Notes: generated by a model not told the origin, from the letters alone. A stretch of 64,000 nucleotides of DNA from Actinopolyspora halophila DSM 43834 (GCF_000371785.1 NZ_AQUI01000002.1:3141276-3205275), one strand, 5' to 3'. Positions 24,879 through 34,126 are shown, counted from the first letter of the stretch. Translations and numbers: made by a program.

Positions 24879-24903
24879 AAGTGTATCTTTATTATGAACA
24901 CTT
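24879..24903. promoter_or_regulatory. Rrf2 operator candidate
   Basis: AAGTGT (24879-24884) and ACACTT (24898-24903) form a perfect inverted repeat around an AT-rich 13-bp core that includes a -10-like TATTATGA. It sits 30 bp upstream of the old yellow enzyme ATG, in the divergent space. Confidence 0.5.
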
Positions 24904-24932
24904 TGTTTCGTGTGCACCAGGAGGACGCCCAC

Positions 24933-26054
24933 ATGTCCGCTCGCGCCGCGCAGGCACTCGCCCGTCCGCTGACCCTCGGCTCGATGGAGCTACCGAACCG
25001 GCTGGTCATGGCCCCGATGACCCGCGACCAGTCCCCCGAAGGCGTTCCCGACGAGAACGTCGTCGCCTACTACGCCCGGCGCGCCGCCGCCGGAACCGGC
25101 CTGATCATCACCGAGGGCACCTACGTCGACGATCCCTCCGCCGGGGACAGCGCCAACGTGCCGCGCTTCCACGGGCAGGACGCACTGGCAGGTTGGGGCG
25201 ATGTCGTCTCCGCCGTGCACGAGGCGGGCGGCAAGATCATGCCGCAGCTGTGGCACGTCGGCATCCAGCGCCAGGCGGGCAAACCGCCCTACCCCGACGC
25301 ACCCTCGGTCGGGCCATCCGGCCACGCCCTGGACGGCACCCCGCAGGCGGGCGAGGATCTCGGCCTGGCCGACGTCGAACGCCTCGTCGAGGCCTTCGCC
25401 GCGGCCGCGCAGCAGGCCGAGCGCACCGGCTTCGACGGTGTGGAGCTCCACGGCGCGCACGGCTACCTGATCGACCAGTTCCTGTGGGAGCGCACCAACA
25501 AGCGCACCGACGCCTACGGCGGATCCCCGATAGAGCGCACCAGGTTCGCCGCCGACATCGTCGCCGCCGTGCGCGAACGGGTCTCACCCGACTTCCCCGT
25601 GGTCCTGCGCTTCTCGCAGTGGAAGGCCGGGCACTACGGCGCCAAGCTCGCCGAGACCCCGGAGGAGTTGCAGGCGATACTCGCCCCGCTCAGTGAGGCC
25701 GGTGTCGACGCCTTCCACGCCTCCGGACGCCGCTACTGGGAACCCGAGTTCCCCGAAGCCGACCCGAACCTCAACATCGGCGGTTGGACCCGCAAGCTCA
25801 CCGGCAAGCCGGTCATCACCGTCGGCTCGGTCGGGCTGGACGCGGTGTTCGACCCGGCCACCCTCGGCGAGGGCGCGGGAACCGACGTGGCCAGCGTCGA
25901 GGGGCTTGCCGAACGGCTGGAGCGCGACGAGTTCGACCTCATCGCCGTCGGTCGCGCCCTGCTTGCCGACCCGGAGTGGAGCCGCAAGGTGTTGGACGGG
26001 CGCGAGACCGAGCTCGTCCCGTTCACCCGCGAGGCACTCACCACGCTGTACTGA
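24933..26054 (+). CDS. old yellow enzyme-type alkene reductase
   Basis: 373-residue FMN-dependent reductase of the NADH:flavin oxidoreductase/12-oxophytodienoate reductase family, reducing activated C=C bonds. Visible: NRLVMAPMTRD near the N-terminus, MPQLWHVGIQ, and the substrate/FMN site GVELHGAHGYLIDQFL with NKRTDAYGG; FMN-phosphate segment ITVGSVGLD. AGGAGG precedes the ATG. With its divergent Rrf2 regulator it looks like an electrophile-stress unit (inference). Confidence 0.92.
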   Translation: MSARAAQALARPLTLGSMELPNRLVMAPMTRDQSPEGVPDENVVAYYARRAAAGTGLIITEGTYVDDPSAGDSANVPRFHGQDALAGWGDVVSAVHEAGGKIMPQLWHVGIQRQAGKPPYPDAPSVGPSGHALDGTPQAGEDLGLADVERLVEAFAAAAQQAERTGFDGVELHGAHGYLIDQFLWERTNKRTDAYGGSPIERTRFAADIVAAVRERVSPDFPVVLRFSQWKAGHYGAKLAETPEELQAILAPLSEAGVDAFHASGRRYWEPEFPEADPNLNIGGWTRKLTGKPVITVGSVGLDAVFDPATLGEGAGTDVASVEGLAERLERDEFDLIAVGRALLADPEWSRKVLDGRETELVPFTREALTTLY

Positions 26055-26207
26055 CCGTGCAGTACTGATCAGCCCGTGCTGACCACGCCGGCCCGGCGCG
26101 GGCGGGGGAGCGGCTCACGAAGCAACTCCCGAACGGAGGCTCGCCGCCCCCGCCCACGCCGGGCAGTCAACGTCGGAGCCGGACTCGCAGCAGCGTCCGG
26201 GACGGGC

Positions 26208-27890
26208 TCAGTCGAGCCCCCACTCCTCGGCCAGCACTCCGACCAGCTCCCGCTGGCGCTGCTCCAGCAGCGCGGGAGTCCACTCGTCGACGCTGAGCAG
26301 CTGGTTCGTCAGCACGAATATCGTGGCCCCGCTCTTGGCGGCGAAGAAGTACCGCCCCCTTTTCTCCCCGAACTCGTAGTTCTGCGCCTGCGAATTCTTG
26401 CGGCGGTTCAGCAGCACGAGATTCGCGATGCGGTGCGTCCAGTACTCCCGCTGCTCCTCGGTGAAGGCGGCCAGCCACGCACTCCCCTCCTTCGGGTTCT
26501 GCGGCAGGACGTGCTCCACGGTGACCACCTTGCCGTCGTAAGTGGCCCCCGCGTCCGCTCCCGCCAACGTCTCGTCCAGCCGGAGCAGCACGTACTTGCG
26601 CACCTTCTTGCTCAGGTACAGCTCACCGTCGAGACACGCGAGGGTGTCGCGCTTCTCGTTGGGTTTGAGCTCGAACGAGTCGGCGTCCAGCCCGTGTCCG
26701 GCGTCGAGCTCACGCAGCAGCTCCGCGTACCGGTCCGCGCGCGGCGAGGTGTAGACCCGGCGGATGAACATGCTCGTGGCCAGCCGCTCCAGTTTCCGGA
26801 AGAACGCGTCCAACCACTCGGTGTCCGCGGCGTGCCACCGCAGCGCCCACAGCGCCGGGGGAATCCAGTCGCTGTTGTCCAGCTGCGCCAACCGCCCGAA
26901 CCACGCGTTGATCCTCTCCGCGTCCTCCGGCGCGGAGTAGGACCGGTCCCGGATCGACTCGTACGCCTCGGCGTAGGGCAGCAGGACCTCGTCGACGAAC
27001 TCCTTGGCATGTTCCGGCAGATACCGGTCGAGCACGTGCTCGGGGAACTCCTTGAGCAGAACGCGTTTGCCGCGTTCCTTGGCGAAGAGCATCCGAAGGT
27101 GCACGAACAGCCCGGCGAACTCGTCCCGGCCCAGCGACTGCTCCGTGTCCTCCCACTTCACCGCGTACTCATCGGACACACCTTCCGGCAACGCCCCGAT
27201 GACCTTGGACTTGAAGATGTCGGCCGGAGAGAGGTCGAGCCCCCGATCGTTCATCACGCTGAAGATGCGGTGCGCGCTGTCCACGTCCGAGGTCTGCACG
27301 ACCACGAGATAGGTCCGACTCGCCACGAGCCCACCGAGACGCTGCCGGTCGACGTCCGACCAGTTCACCAGCTCGTCCCGGAAGGCCTTGAGGTTCGCCC
27401 GGATGCAGCGCTGCGACTCCGTGTCCAGTGTTTCCGGGCGCAACGCCACCAGCTCCTCGCTGCCGTTGCGCTCCTGCACATACCGCCGGAAGAATCCCGC
27501 ATCGCGCGGGCGCAACCGCAACCTCGGCTTGGACTCGAGGCCCAGCAGCGGATTCCCGGCCTCCCGCAGCATCTCGTCCAGCTTCGCAGCGACCTGCTCC
27601 TCCGCCGCGAGATCGCGCAGGACCGCCAGCAGGATCGTGAGGGTGGTCAGCCGCTGCTGACCGTCGATCACGTCGCACCGCGCCGTGTTCGGAGGTTTCA
27701 CCAGAACGATCGAGCCCAGAAAGTACTGCTCTTCCTGGTCGTTCTCCAACGCCTCGACCAGATCCGCGAACAGCTGCCCCGCCTGCTCCGGCTCCCACGC
27801 GTAGGGCCGCTGGTAATCGGGGATGCGGAAGTCGTAATCGCTGGAAAAGATCTTGTGGAGTGGGACTTCGTTGGCTTCCAACTGCTTCAC
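26208..27890 (-). CDS. GmrSD-type DUF262/DUF1524 restriction-like protein
   Basis: 560 residues. The N-terminal DUF262 ParB-like nucleotidase part has IPDYQRPYAW (23-32) and VIDGQQRLTTL (74-84). The C-terminal DUF1524 His-Me finger nuclease has EHVLPQNP (459-466) and RIANLVLLNRRKNSQAQN. The fused GmrS/GmrD arrangement belongs to type IV restriction enzymes that cut modified phage DNA. Start is GTG. It is solitary, with no methylase or partner, as expected for type IV. Confidence 0.9.
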   Translation of the reverse strand: MKQLEANEVPLHKIFSSDYDFRIPDYQRPYAWEPEQAGQLFADLVEALENDQEEQYFLGSIVLVKPPNTARCDVIDGQQRLTTLTILLAVLRDLAAEEQVAAKLDEMLREAGNPLLGLESKPRLRLRPRDAGFFRRYVQERNGSEELVALRPETLDTESQRCIRANLKAFRDELVNWSDVDRQRLGGLVASRTYLVVVQTSDVDSAHRIFSVMNDRGLDLSPADIFKSKVIGALPEGVSDEYAVKWEDTEQSLGRDEFAGLFVHLRMLFAKERGKRVLLKEFPEHVLDRYLPEHAKEFVDEVLLPYAEAYESIRDRSYSAPEDAERINAWFGRLAQLDNSDWIPPALWALRWHAADTEWLDAFFRKLERLATSMFIRRVYTSPRADRYAELLRELDAGHGLDADSFELKPNEKRDTLACLDGELYLSKKVRKYVLLRLDETLAGADAGATYDGKVVTVEHVLPQNPKEGSAWLAAFTEEQREYWTHRIANLVLLNRRKNSQAQNYEFGEKRGRYFFAAKSGATIFVLTNQLLSVDEWTPALLEQRQRELVGVLAEEWGLD

Positions 27891-28091
27891 GTGATTCAGC
27901 CCCCGCGGAACAGCGCGTTCGATCGGTCGTCGCGGCCGATGCTACTGACCGATGATCTCGGTCCGGACACACCCGAGCAGTGGAGTGCTCTCCGTCGACG
28001 AGCACGGCACGCGCAGGAGTCCGTTCACCGTCACTGCCTGGTGGAGCTGCCTCCCCTCGACAGAGCACGGACCGCGACACACACTGTCGCC

Positions 28092-28874
28092 GTGGCTGGA
28101 TCATCCGGAGAATCGGTGCTGTCGCGCGTGGTGCGCATCGTCGAATCGTTCGGCTCGGAGACCCCCGCGCTGCGGGTCTCCGAGATCGCCCGCCGCGCCG
28201 ACCTGCACATCGCCACGGCCTCACGGCTGATCGAGGAACTCGTCGGCCACGGCTGGCTGCACCGGGACGCCGACCGCAGGATCCGGATCGGCGTGCGCCT
28301 GTGGGAGCTGGCCTCGCGCGCCTCGCCCACCCTGGAACTGCGCGAGGCCGCGATGCCCTTCCTGGAAGACCTGCACACCGTGGTCGGACACCACGTCCAG
28401 CTCGGCGTGCGGGAGGAACGCGAGGCCCTGTTCGTCGAACGGCTCTCGGCACCGGGCGCGATCGACAGCCTCACCCACGTCGCCGGCCGGCTCCCGCTGC
28501 ACGCCTCCTCCGCCGGGATCGTGCTGCTGGCACACGCCCCGAGCTGGCTGCAGGAACGAACACTGGCGGAGCCGCTTCCGGCCTACACCCCGCTGACAGT
28601 GGTCGATCCCGGACGACTCCGGGCGATGCTGGCCGAAGTACGCACCAGCGGATCCGCCCTCTGCCGCGGATTCATCGACACCCGCGCCGCAGGGGTGGCC
28701 GTTCCGCTGCGCGCCCCGGACAACACGGTCGTCGCGGCGCTGTCGGTGATCGTGCCCAACGACGACAACGCGCGGATGCACGTGCCCGCGCTGCGGGCCG
28801 CCGCACGCGGAATCTCCCGCGCCATGGGAACGCACGACCGCGAGGAGCAGCGCGGCCTCCCGCTCGCCGAGTGA
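28092..28874 (+). CDS. IclR-family regulator of rhamnose genes
   Basis: 260 residues from a GTG. HTH_IclR: VLSRVVRIVESFGSETPALR, SEIARRADLHIATASRLIEE; effector domain: HHVQLGVREEREALFVERL, GRLPLHASSAGIVLLA and a C-terminal AALSVIVPN strand. It precedes the L-rhamnose transport and isomerisation genes on the same strand by about 0.55 kb and is their likely regulator. The palindrome directly downstream of its stop may be one of its sites. Confidence 0.9.
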   Translation: MAGSSGESVLSRVVRIVESFGSETPALRVSEIARRADLHIATASRLIEELVGHGWLHRDADRRIRIGVRLWELASRASPTLELREAAMPFLEDLHTVVGHHVQLGVREEREALFVERLSAPGAIDSLTHVAGRLPLHASSAGIVLLAHAPSWLQERTLAEPLPAYTPLTVVDPGRLRAMLAEVRTSGSALCRGFIDTRAAGVAVPLRAPDNTVVAALSVIVPNDDNARMHVPALRAAARGISRAMGTHDREEQRGLPLAE

Positions 28875-29420
28875 GAGCACTCCCAAGACGCCCCCACCGA
28901 AATAAAACGTTTTACGCCTTATCCGGATACTGCGGCCATCCACGCCCCGCTCGGCCACCCCGGCCCGCACACCTGCCGTGCCGCGACGCGCAACGAGCGA
29001 GCCCGTACAGACACCTCACCCCTCCCGAAATCCCCCGCGCCGACGAAGCACGGGAAGGGCCGCATCGGTAGCACAACGGACGAGCGCGAAACGCGCCCGA
29101 AAACCGACTGGGCACAAGGGAACCTCCTCCGTGAGGAAACACCGCGACAGCACGCCGCTCCCCGAGGCGCCCCAACGGGGATCCACCACGGAAACCACTC
29201 CCCAGCCCCGTGTCACCGGCGTTGCCAACCGTGCTCGACAGCCACTCCGCGCACGTGCCACCGACACGCGGTCGCGAGCCGACCCGACCGCACGAATCCC
29301 GCGCACGGTCTTGTTCACAACCGCGAAGGCCGCTATGGTGCGTATCACTTTGAAACGATTTACCTCTACTGCTTCCGCAGTCGGAGCGTGAGAGACCAGG
29401 GTCAACGGATGGGAGGGCCA
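28875..29420. promoter_or_regulatory. rhamnose operon control region
   Basis: 546 bp without a supportable gene. It contains a perfect 12-bp palindrome TAAAACGTTTTA (28903-28914), a promoter-like TTGTTC-17 bp-TATGGT (29311-29316, 29334-29339), and a second, 2-mismatch copy TGAAACGATTTA (29351-29362) just downstream of that -10, where a bound repressor would block transcription. I infer both copies are IclR-regulator sites. Confidence 0.55.
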
Positions 29421-30728
29421 ATGGGGGTCCGTTCCAGTAACAAGCGCACGACGGGGTGGCGCGCCACGATCGCCGTGGCCATGTCGAACTACATCGAGGC
29501 CGGATCGATCATCGCGATCGCCACGAGCCTCAGCCTGTGGCAGGAGCGGTTCGACCTGGACAACCTGGCGGTCGGCCTGCTCGCCTCACTGAGCGCCAAC
29601 GCGTTCGGCGCCGCGGCGGGCGCGGCCATCGGCGGTCCGCTGTGCGACCGGTACGGCAGGAAGTTCATCTACACCTACGACCTGCTGCTGTACATGCTGG
29701 GCGTGCTGTTGGCCGTGTTCGCCACGTCCTACGGGATGCTGCTGACCGCCTTCGTGCTGACCGGCATCGCCGTCGGCGCCGGGGTGACCGCCTCGTGGAC
29801 CTACATCGCCGAGGAAGCCCCGGCCCACCAACGAGCCGCGCACGTGGGCACCGCCCAGCTGGCCTGGTCGATCGGGCCGATGATCGGCTACTTCCTGGCC
29901 GTGGTCGTGGCCCCGCTCGACCTGCTCGGCAGCCGGCTGATCTTCGCGCACCTGTTCGTCGTCGCCGCCATCACCTGGTGGGTGCGGCGCGGCCTTCCGG
30001 AATCCGGGCTCTGGCGCGACAGGAACAAAGCCCAGGACCAGCGCCCATCCTTCCTGGGCAGTCTGGGCGGGCTGTTCACCAAGAAGGCCAACCTCACCGC
30101 GCTGCTGTTCCTGTTCGGCGTCTACGCCCTGTGGAACACCGTGGCCGGGCAGTCCGGGATCTTCCAGCCGCGCGTGTACGACGCGGCCGGCTTCACGTCC
30201 GTGACCGAGCAGTACCTGCTGCAGGTGCTCATGTGGGGCTGCACCAGCGCGGCGACCTACCTCGGGTTCATGCGGCTCGCCGACAGGATGAGCCGCCGGT
30301 GGCTGTACTGCTCCAGCGCCCTGCTCGGCATCCTCGCCTGGGCGGCGCTGATCTACGCCCCGCCGGGAGTGGTCACCCTGCTGTTCTTCGCGATCGGCTG
30401 GGGCGTGTCCATGGGCGTCGGCGCGCAGGCGTTCTACGGCCTGTGGACCAGCGAGCTGTTCGCGACGCGCTACCGCGCCAGCGCGCAGGGCGTGCTGTTC
30501 CTGGCCGCCCGCGTGCTCGTCGGCGTGCTCAGCGTCTGGTTCCCGATGCTGCTGGAGCAGATCGGGCTGAAGGGGCTCGGCCTGCTCATCCTCGGGCTGC
30601 TGGCGGCCTCCCTGCTCATCGGGACACTGTGGACACCCCGCACCCAGGGCAAGGACCTGAAGCAGATCGAACGGGAGCGCTACGGAAGCACCACCCCGAC
30701 CGCTGAGGACCCGGTGATGAGCCCATGA
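29421..30728 (+). CDS. MFS transporter, probable L-rhamnose permease
   Basis: About 435 residues, twelve hydrophobic helices, of the sugar-porter-like MFS type: GGPLCDRYGRKFIYTYD carries the loop 2-3 motif D-R-x-G-R-K and LFATRYRASAQGVLF the matching loop 8-9 region. Start ATG 29421 follows GGGAGGG; ATG 29409 is an alternative. The stop overlaps the rhaM start (ATGA), so it is co-transcribed with rhaM and rhaI; rhamnose as substrate is inferred from that. Confidence 0.85.
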   Translation: MGVRSSNKRTTGWRATIAVAMSNYIEAGSIIAIATSLSLWQERFDLDNLAVGLLASLSANAFGAAAGAAIGGPLCDRYGRKFIYTYDLLLYMLGVLLAVFATSYGMLLTAFVLTGIAVGAGVTASWTYIAEEAPAHQRAAHVGTAQLAWSIGPMIGYFLAVVVAPLDLLGSRLIFAHLFVVAAITWWVRRGLPESGLWRDRNKAQDQRPSFLGSLGGLFTKKANLTALLFLFGVYALWNTVAGQSGIFQPRVYDAAGFTSVTEQYLLQVLMWGCTSAATYLGFMRLADRMSRRWLYCSSALLGILAWAALIYAPPGVVTLLFFAIGWGVSMGVGAQAFYGLWTSELFATRYRASAQGVLFLAARVLVGVLSVWFPMLLEQIGLKGLGLLILGLLAASLLIGTLWTPRTQGKDLKQIERERYGSTTPTAEDPVMSP

Positions 30729-31129
30729 CCCGCGTGTGCTTCCAGCTGCGGATCGACCCGAACCGCCTCGACGAGTACCGGCACCGCCACGCGGCCGTGT
30801 GGCCCGAGATGCTGCGCGAGCTCGAGGCCTCGGGACGGCGCAACTACTCGCTGTTCCTGCGTCCGGACGGGCTGCTGATCGGCTACTACGAGACGGACTC
30901 CGCGACCGCTTCGGACGCCCACCTCGCGGAATCGCGGGTGGCCGCGATCTGGGAGGAGTACATGGCCGACCTCTTCGTCGGCCAGCACGGACGCGCCGAC
31001 CAGACCGCGATCACCCTCGAAGAGGTCTTCCACCTCGAGGACCAGCTCGCCGAGCTCGACGAGCACCATCCGCACGCCGGCACCACCCCGGCGCTCGACG
31101 ACTCCGATCCGAACGAAGGAGAACGATGA
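30725..31129 (+). CDS. rhaM: L-rhamnose mutarotase
   Basis: 134 residues. Interconverts the alpha and beta anomers of L-rhamnose (EC 5.1.3.32). The RhaM/DUF718 signature is clear: VCFQLRIDPNRLDEYRHRHA, the EMLRELEASGRRNYSLFL strand with the active-site His/Tyr region, and LIGYYETD. An acidic C-terminal extension of about 30 residues goes beyond the usual 104-residue length. Coupled at both ends by ATGA overlaps. Confidence 0.93.
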   Translation: MTRVCFQLRIDPNRLDEYRHRHAAVWPEMLRELEASGRRNYSLFLRPDGLLIGYYETDSATASDAHLAESRVAAIWEEYMADLFVGQHGRADQTAITLEEVFHLEDQLAELDEHHPHAGTTPALDDSDPNEGER

Positions 31130-32298
31130 CCGTGCCGCCTCGCTTCGACGAGATCACCGACACGCTCGCCCGCCAGTCCATCGAACTGCCCAGCTGGGCG
31201 CTCGGCAACTCCGGCACCCGCTTCAAGGTGTTCGGCACCCCCGGTACCCCGCGCACCACGCACGAGAAGATCGCCGACGCCGCCAAGGTGCACGAGATGA
31301 CCGGGCTCGCGCCGACCGTGGCGCTGCACATCCCGTGGGACGACGTCGGGGACTTCGCCGAGCTCAAGGCCCACGCCGAAGGTCTCGGAGTCGAGCTGGG
31401 CACGATCAACGCCAACACGTTCCAGGACGAGGACTACAAGTTCGGCAGTCTCACCCACTCCGACCCCGCGATCCGGCGCAAGGCCATCGACCACCACTTC
31501 CGGTGCATCGACATCATGCACGCCACCGGATCGACCGACCTCAAGATCTGGCTGGCCGACGGAACGAACTACCCCGGCCAGAACTCCCTGCGGGCGCGCC
31601 AGGACCGGCTCGCCGAATCGCTGGCCGAGATCTACGAACGGCTCGACGCGCACCAGCGGCTCGTGCTGGAGTACAAGTTCTTCGAACCGGCCTTCTACCA
31701 CACCGACGTCCCCGACTGGGGGACTTCCTACGCGCAGGTCAGCGCGCTCGGCGACCGGGCGCTGACCTGCCTGGACACCGGCCACCACGCGCCGGGCACC
31801 AACATCGAGTTCATCGTCATGCAGCTGATGCGGCTGGGCAAACTCGGCTCGTTCGACTTCAACTCGCGCTTCTACGCCGACGACGACCTGATCGTCGGCG
31901 CGGCCGATCCGTTCCAGCTGTTCCGCATCCTGCACGAGGTCATCGCGGGCGGTGGGCTCGACGAGGACTCCCCGGTACGCTTCATGCTCGACCAGTGCCA
32001 CAACATCGAGGAGAAGATCCCCGGCCAGATCCGCTCGGTGCTCAACGTGCAGGAGATGACCGCACGCGCGCTGCTGGTCGACCGGGCGGCCCTCGAGAAG
32101 GCGCAGGCCGAGCACGACGTGCTCGGGGCGAACGAGGTGCTGATGGACGCCTTCCAGACCGACGTCCGACCGGCCCTGGCGCAGTGGCGCGCCTCGCGCG
32201 GACTGCCCGCCGAACCGATGCGCGCCTACGCCGAGTCCGGCCACCAGCAGTACCTGGCCGAGCAGCGCGTCGGCGGTGCGCAGGCCGGCTGGGGCTGA
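31126..32298 (+). CDS. rhaI: L-rhamnose isomerase
   Basis: 390-residue TIM-barrel metal isomerase converting L-rhamnose to L-rhamnulose (EC 5.3.1.14), of the Pseudomonas stutzeri RhaI type. Metal and substrate residues lie in ALHIPWDD, KIWLADGTNYPGQNSLRARQ, VLEYKFFEPAFYHTDVPDWG, CLDTGHHAPGTNIEF and SFDFNSRFYADDDL. The downstream genes of the pathway (rhamnulokinase or dehydrogenase, aldolase) are not in this window. Confidence 0.95.
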   Translation: MTVPPRFDEITDTLARQSIELPSWALGNSGTRFKVFGTPGTPRTTHEKIADAAKVHEMTGLAPTVALHIPWDDVGDFAELKAHAEGLGVELGTINANTFQDEDYKFGSLTHSDPAIRRKAIDHHFRCIDIMHATGSTDLKIWLADGTNYPGQNSLRARQDRLAESLAEIYERLDAHQRLVLEYKFFEPAFYHTDVPDWGTSYAQVSALGDRALTCLDTGHHAPGTNIEFIVMQLMRLGKLGSFDFNSRFYADDDLIVGAADPFQLFRILHEVIAGGGLDEDSPVRFMLDQCHNIEEKIPGQIRSVLNVQEMTARALLVDRAALEKAQAEHDVLGANEVLMDAFQTDVRPALAQWRASRGLPAEPMRAYAESGHQQYLAEQRVGGAQAGWG

Positions 32299-32308
32299 CG
32301 GGCGCCAC

Positions 32309-32344
32309 CGGCCGAGCACATCCCCTCGGTCGAGCACACCCCCT
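32309..32344. repeat. tandem 18-bp repeat
   Basis: CGGCCGAGCACATCCCCT (32309-32326) is followed at once by CGGTCGAGCACACCCCCT (32327-32344), then a partial third start CGGCGAGC. Two differences between the units. Lies between convergent genes. Confidence 0.7.
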
Positions 32345-32350
32345 CGGCGA

Positions 32351-32387
32351 GCGGACGGGACGCGGACGGGGCACCGCTCCCGTCCGC
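32351..32387. terminator. terminator hairpin between convergent genes
   Basis: Perfect 10-bp arms GCGGACGGGA (32351-32360) and TCCCGTCCGC (32378-32387), 17-nt loop. Serves rhaI on the plus strand and possibly the response regulator gene on the minus strand. Confidence 0.6.
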
Positions 32388-32457
32388 CGAGCCGGGGGAG
32401 CTGCCGCGGAGACGGGCAGGCGGCGCGCGGTCTCGAGGGCAGGGCCCACCGGGCCCG

Positions 32458-33150
32458 TCAGCCCGACCGGTTCACGATCCCGGCCTCGTGAGCCAGGATC
32501 GCGGCCTCCACCCGGTTGCGGACACCGAGCCTGCTCAGAACGGTGCTCACGTAGCTCTTGACCGTGCCCTCGACCACGTGCAGCCGAGCCGCGATCTCCG
32601 CGTTCGACAGCCCCTCCCCGACCAGCGTCAGCACCTCGCGCTCCCGCTCGGCCAGCGGCTCGATCCGCTCCAGCGCGGCGGAGCGCCGCGACATCCGGCC
32701 ACCCGGATCGCCCACGCTCAACTCCGTGATCACCCGGTGCGCGACCTTCGGGGACAGGAAGGCAGCACCGTCGGCCACGGCCCGCACCCCCGCGACGAGC
32801 TCGCGCGGGTCCCCGGACTTCAGCAGGAACCCGCTCGCCCCGTCACTCAGGGCACGGGCGATGTAGGAATCCTCCGAGAAGGTCGTCAACATCACCACCG
32901 CGGTCTCCGGCACCACCCGGCGGATCTCGGCGCCCGCGGCGAGACCGTCCAGCTCGGGCATGCGGATGTCCAGCAAAGCCACATCGGGGCGATGCTCGCG
33001 CACCAGCTCCACGGCCTGCCGTCCGTCACCGGCCTCGGCCACCACCTCGATCTCCGCGTCGGACGCGAGGATCGTCCGCACCCCGGCACGGACCACGGCC
33101 TCGTCGTCGACGAGCAGCACCCGGATCAACGCCCTCCACTCCCGTTCCAC
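32458..33150 (-). CDS. NarL/LuxR-family response regulator
   Basis: 230 residues. Receiver domain: acidic pair in LLVDDEAVV, phosphoacceptor Asp61 in VALLDIRMPELDG, switch Thr in VMLTTF and Lys in FLLKSGDP. LuxR-type HTH near the C-terminus: LAEREREVLTLVGEGLSNAE, VVEGTVKSYVSTVLSRL. Start is GTG 33150; TTG 33129 is possible. The likely partner kinase lies upstream on the same strand but 976 bp away, which is unusual. Confidence 0.92.
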   Translation of the reverse strand: MEREWRALIRVLLVDDEAVVRAGVRTILASDAEIEVVAEAGDGRQAVELVREHRPDVALLDIRMPELDGLAAGAEIRRVVPETAVVMLTTFSEDSYIARALSDGASGFLLKSGDPRELVAGVRAVADGAAFLSPKVAHRVITELSVGDPGGRMSRRSAALERIEPLAEREREVLTLVGEGLSNAEIAARLHVVEGTVKSYVSTVLSRLGVRNRVEAAILAHEAGIVNRSG

Positions 33151-34126
33151 TGTGGACTAGTAACCCAAGCCCCGATCGAAGGACGACCGAGGCCTCGGGC
33201 TCATTCTTCCCGAGAACCAGGATCAACGACCACGGGCCTCACGGGGGCAGCGCCTGGGAGCGGAGTCACCTCCGCGGGACAGCGGCAGGCCCGCCGCGCC
33301 ACGACCACCACCGTCACCGTGCCGTTCTCCCTCGGCGGGCCGACCGCGCACACTTGGCCGGCAGCCACACCACTGGACGACTTCCGGATCTCACCCCGGG
33401 GAGCCTTCCGGCACCGCGTGGACACGTAAGGCTGCGATCCCCCCTGCTCGAGCGACTTCCGTCGCATCGACAGAGGTCGCCCGAGCCAGGGGGAGGTGAA
33501 ACACCGCACGGGCACCGGACACAGGTGCCCGTCTGACTTCCGTGTACCGGAGTTGTGACTTCGACAGCTTCACCCCGCGAGCCGTGCTACGGGCTCGCCG
33601 GTCCGGGAGTTACGCGCAGAGCGGCGAAGATGGGCCGATAGTGCGCGAGCATGAGCGTCAGGGCTTACGACCGACAGGGCCGGGTCCGCCTAGATCCTGC
33701 GTTGCCTGACGCGCGATATTCACCCGCTCTAACCGGGTTCCGCACGGCTGTGAACCGTGGCCAGGTCTTGACCCTGCCCGCAGACTGCCTGGACCGTCCG
33801 CGGAGGGGAGCCTATTCACGTGCTAGACTCGGCACTGCTTTATTCTTTGGTCGCACTTGGAATATAGCACGGTTGACCCCCGGAGCGATCCGGGGGTCTT
33901 CTCGTATTCGAGGAATCGTTCTCCCAACCGGTCACAGGGACTTTCCGAGAACCGGTTCCGAGGACAGCCGCCCCTTTGCAACGATGACCCGGCGAATCAT
34001 TGTGAGAATGCTTCACCCTCCCGCTCATTGTCCTATCCGGGAGAACACGGGAGAACCAGGTGAATGCGCGTTCTTCCGACCCACCATCCGGGCAGCGATC
34101 CTAAAGGAGCGAATTCTCGCCGAATT
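33151..34126. other. 976-bp gap with hairpins, possible small RNA
   Basis: No supportable protein gene. A 9-bp perfect hairpin ACGGGCACC / GGTGCCCGT lies at 33508-33532. Further on, TAGACT (around 33833) resembles a -10 box and is followed within 50 bp by a GNRA-loop terminator-like hairpin. The plus-strand reading from 33651 has poor codon structure. The stretch might encode a short noncoding RNA or a structured leader; the sequence does not match any riboswitch class I know. Confidence 0.4.
33875..33898. terminator. GNRA-loop hairpin
   Basis: GACCCCCGGA (33875-33884), tetraloop GCGA, TCCGGGGGTC (33889-33898), then TTCTCG. Ten G-C-rich pairs with no mismatch. It can end either a plus-strand transcript of unknown origin or the histidine kinase message on the minus strand. 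Confidence 0.65.

Noticed and set aside
26076-28091. Very long plus-strand frame running antisense to the GmrSD gene and into IclR
   Set aside because: It is the GC-rich shadow of the minus-strand DUF262 gene; residues are rich in Arg/Gln/His/Leu with no domain. Only its end, from 28092, is the real IclR gene.
28978-29405. Open frames on both strands between IclR and the rhamnose permease
   Set aside because: Biased, repetitive residues and no start signal; the region holds promoter and operator-like elements instead.
33700-33860. Possible riboswitch, SRP RNA or tmRNA in the 33-34 kb gap
   Set aside because: I could not match conserved elements of SRP RNA, tmRNA, cobalamin, TPP, SAM, FMN, glycine or c-di-AMP motifs; only generic hairpins are visible.
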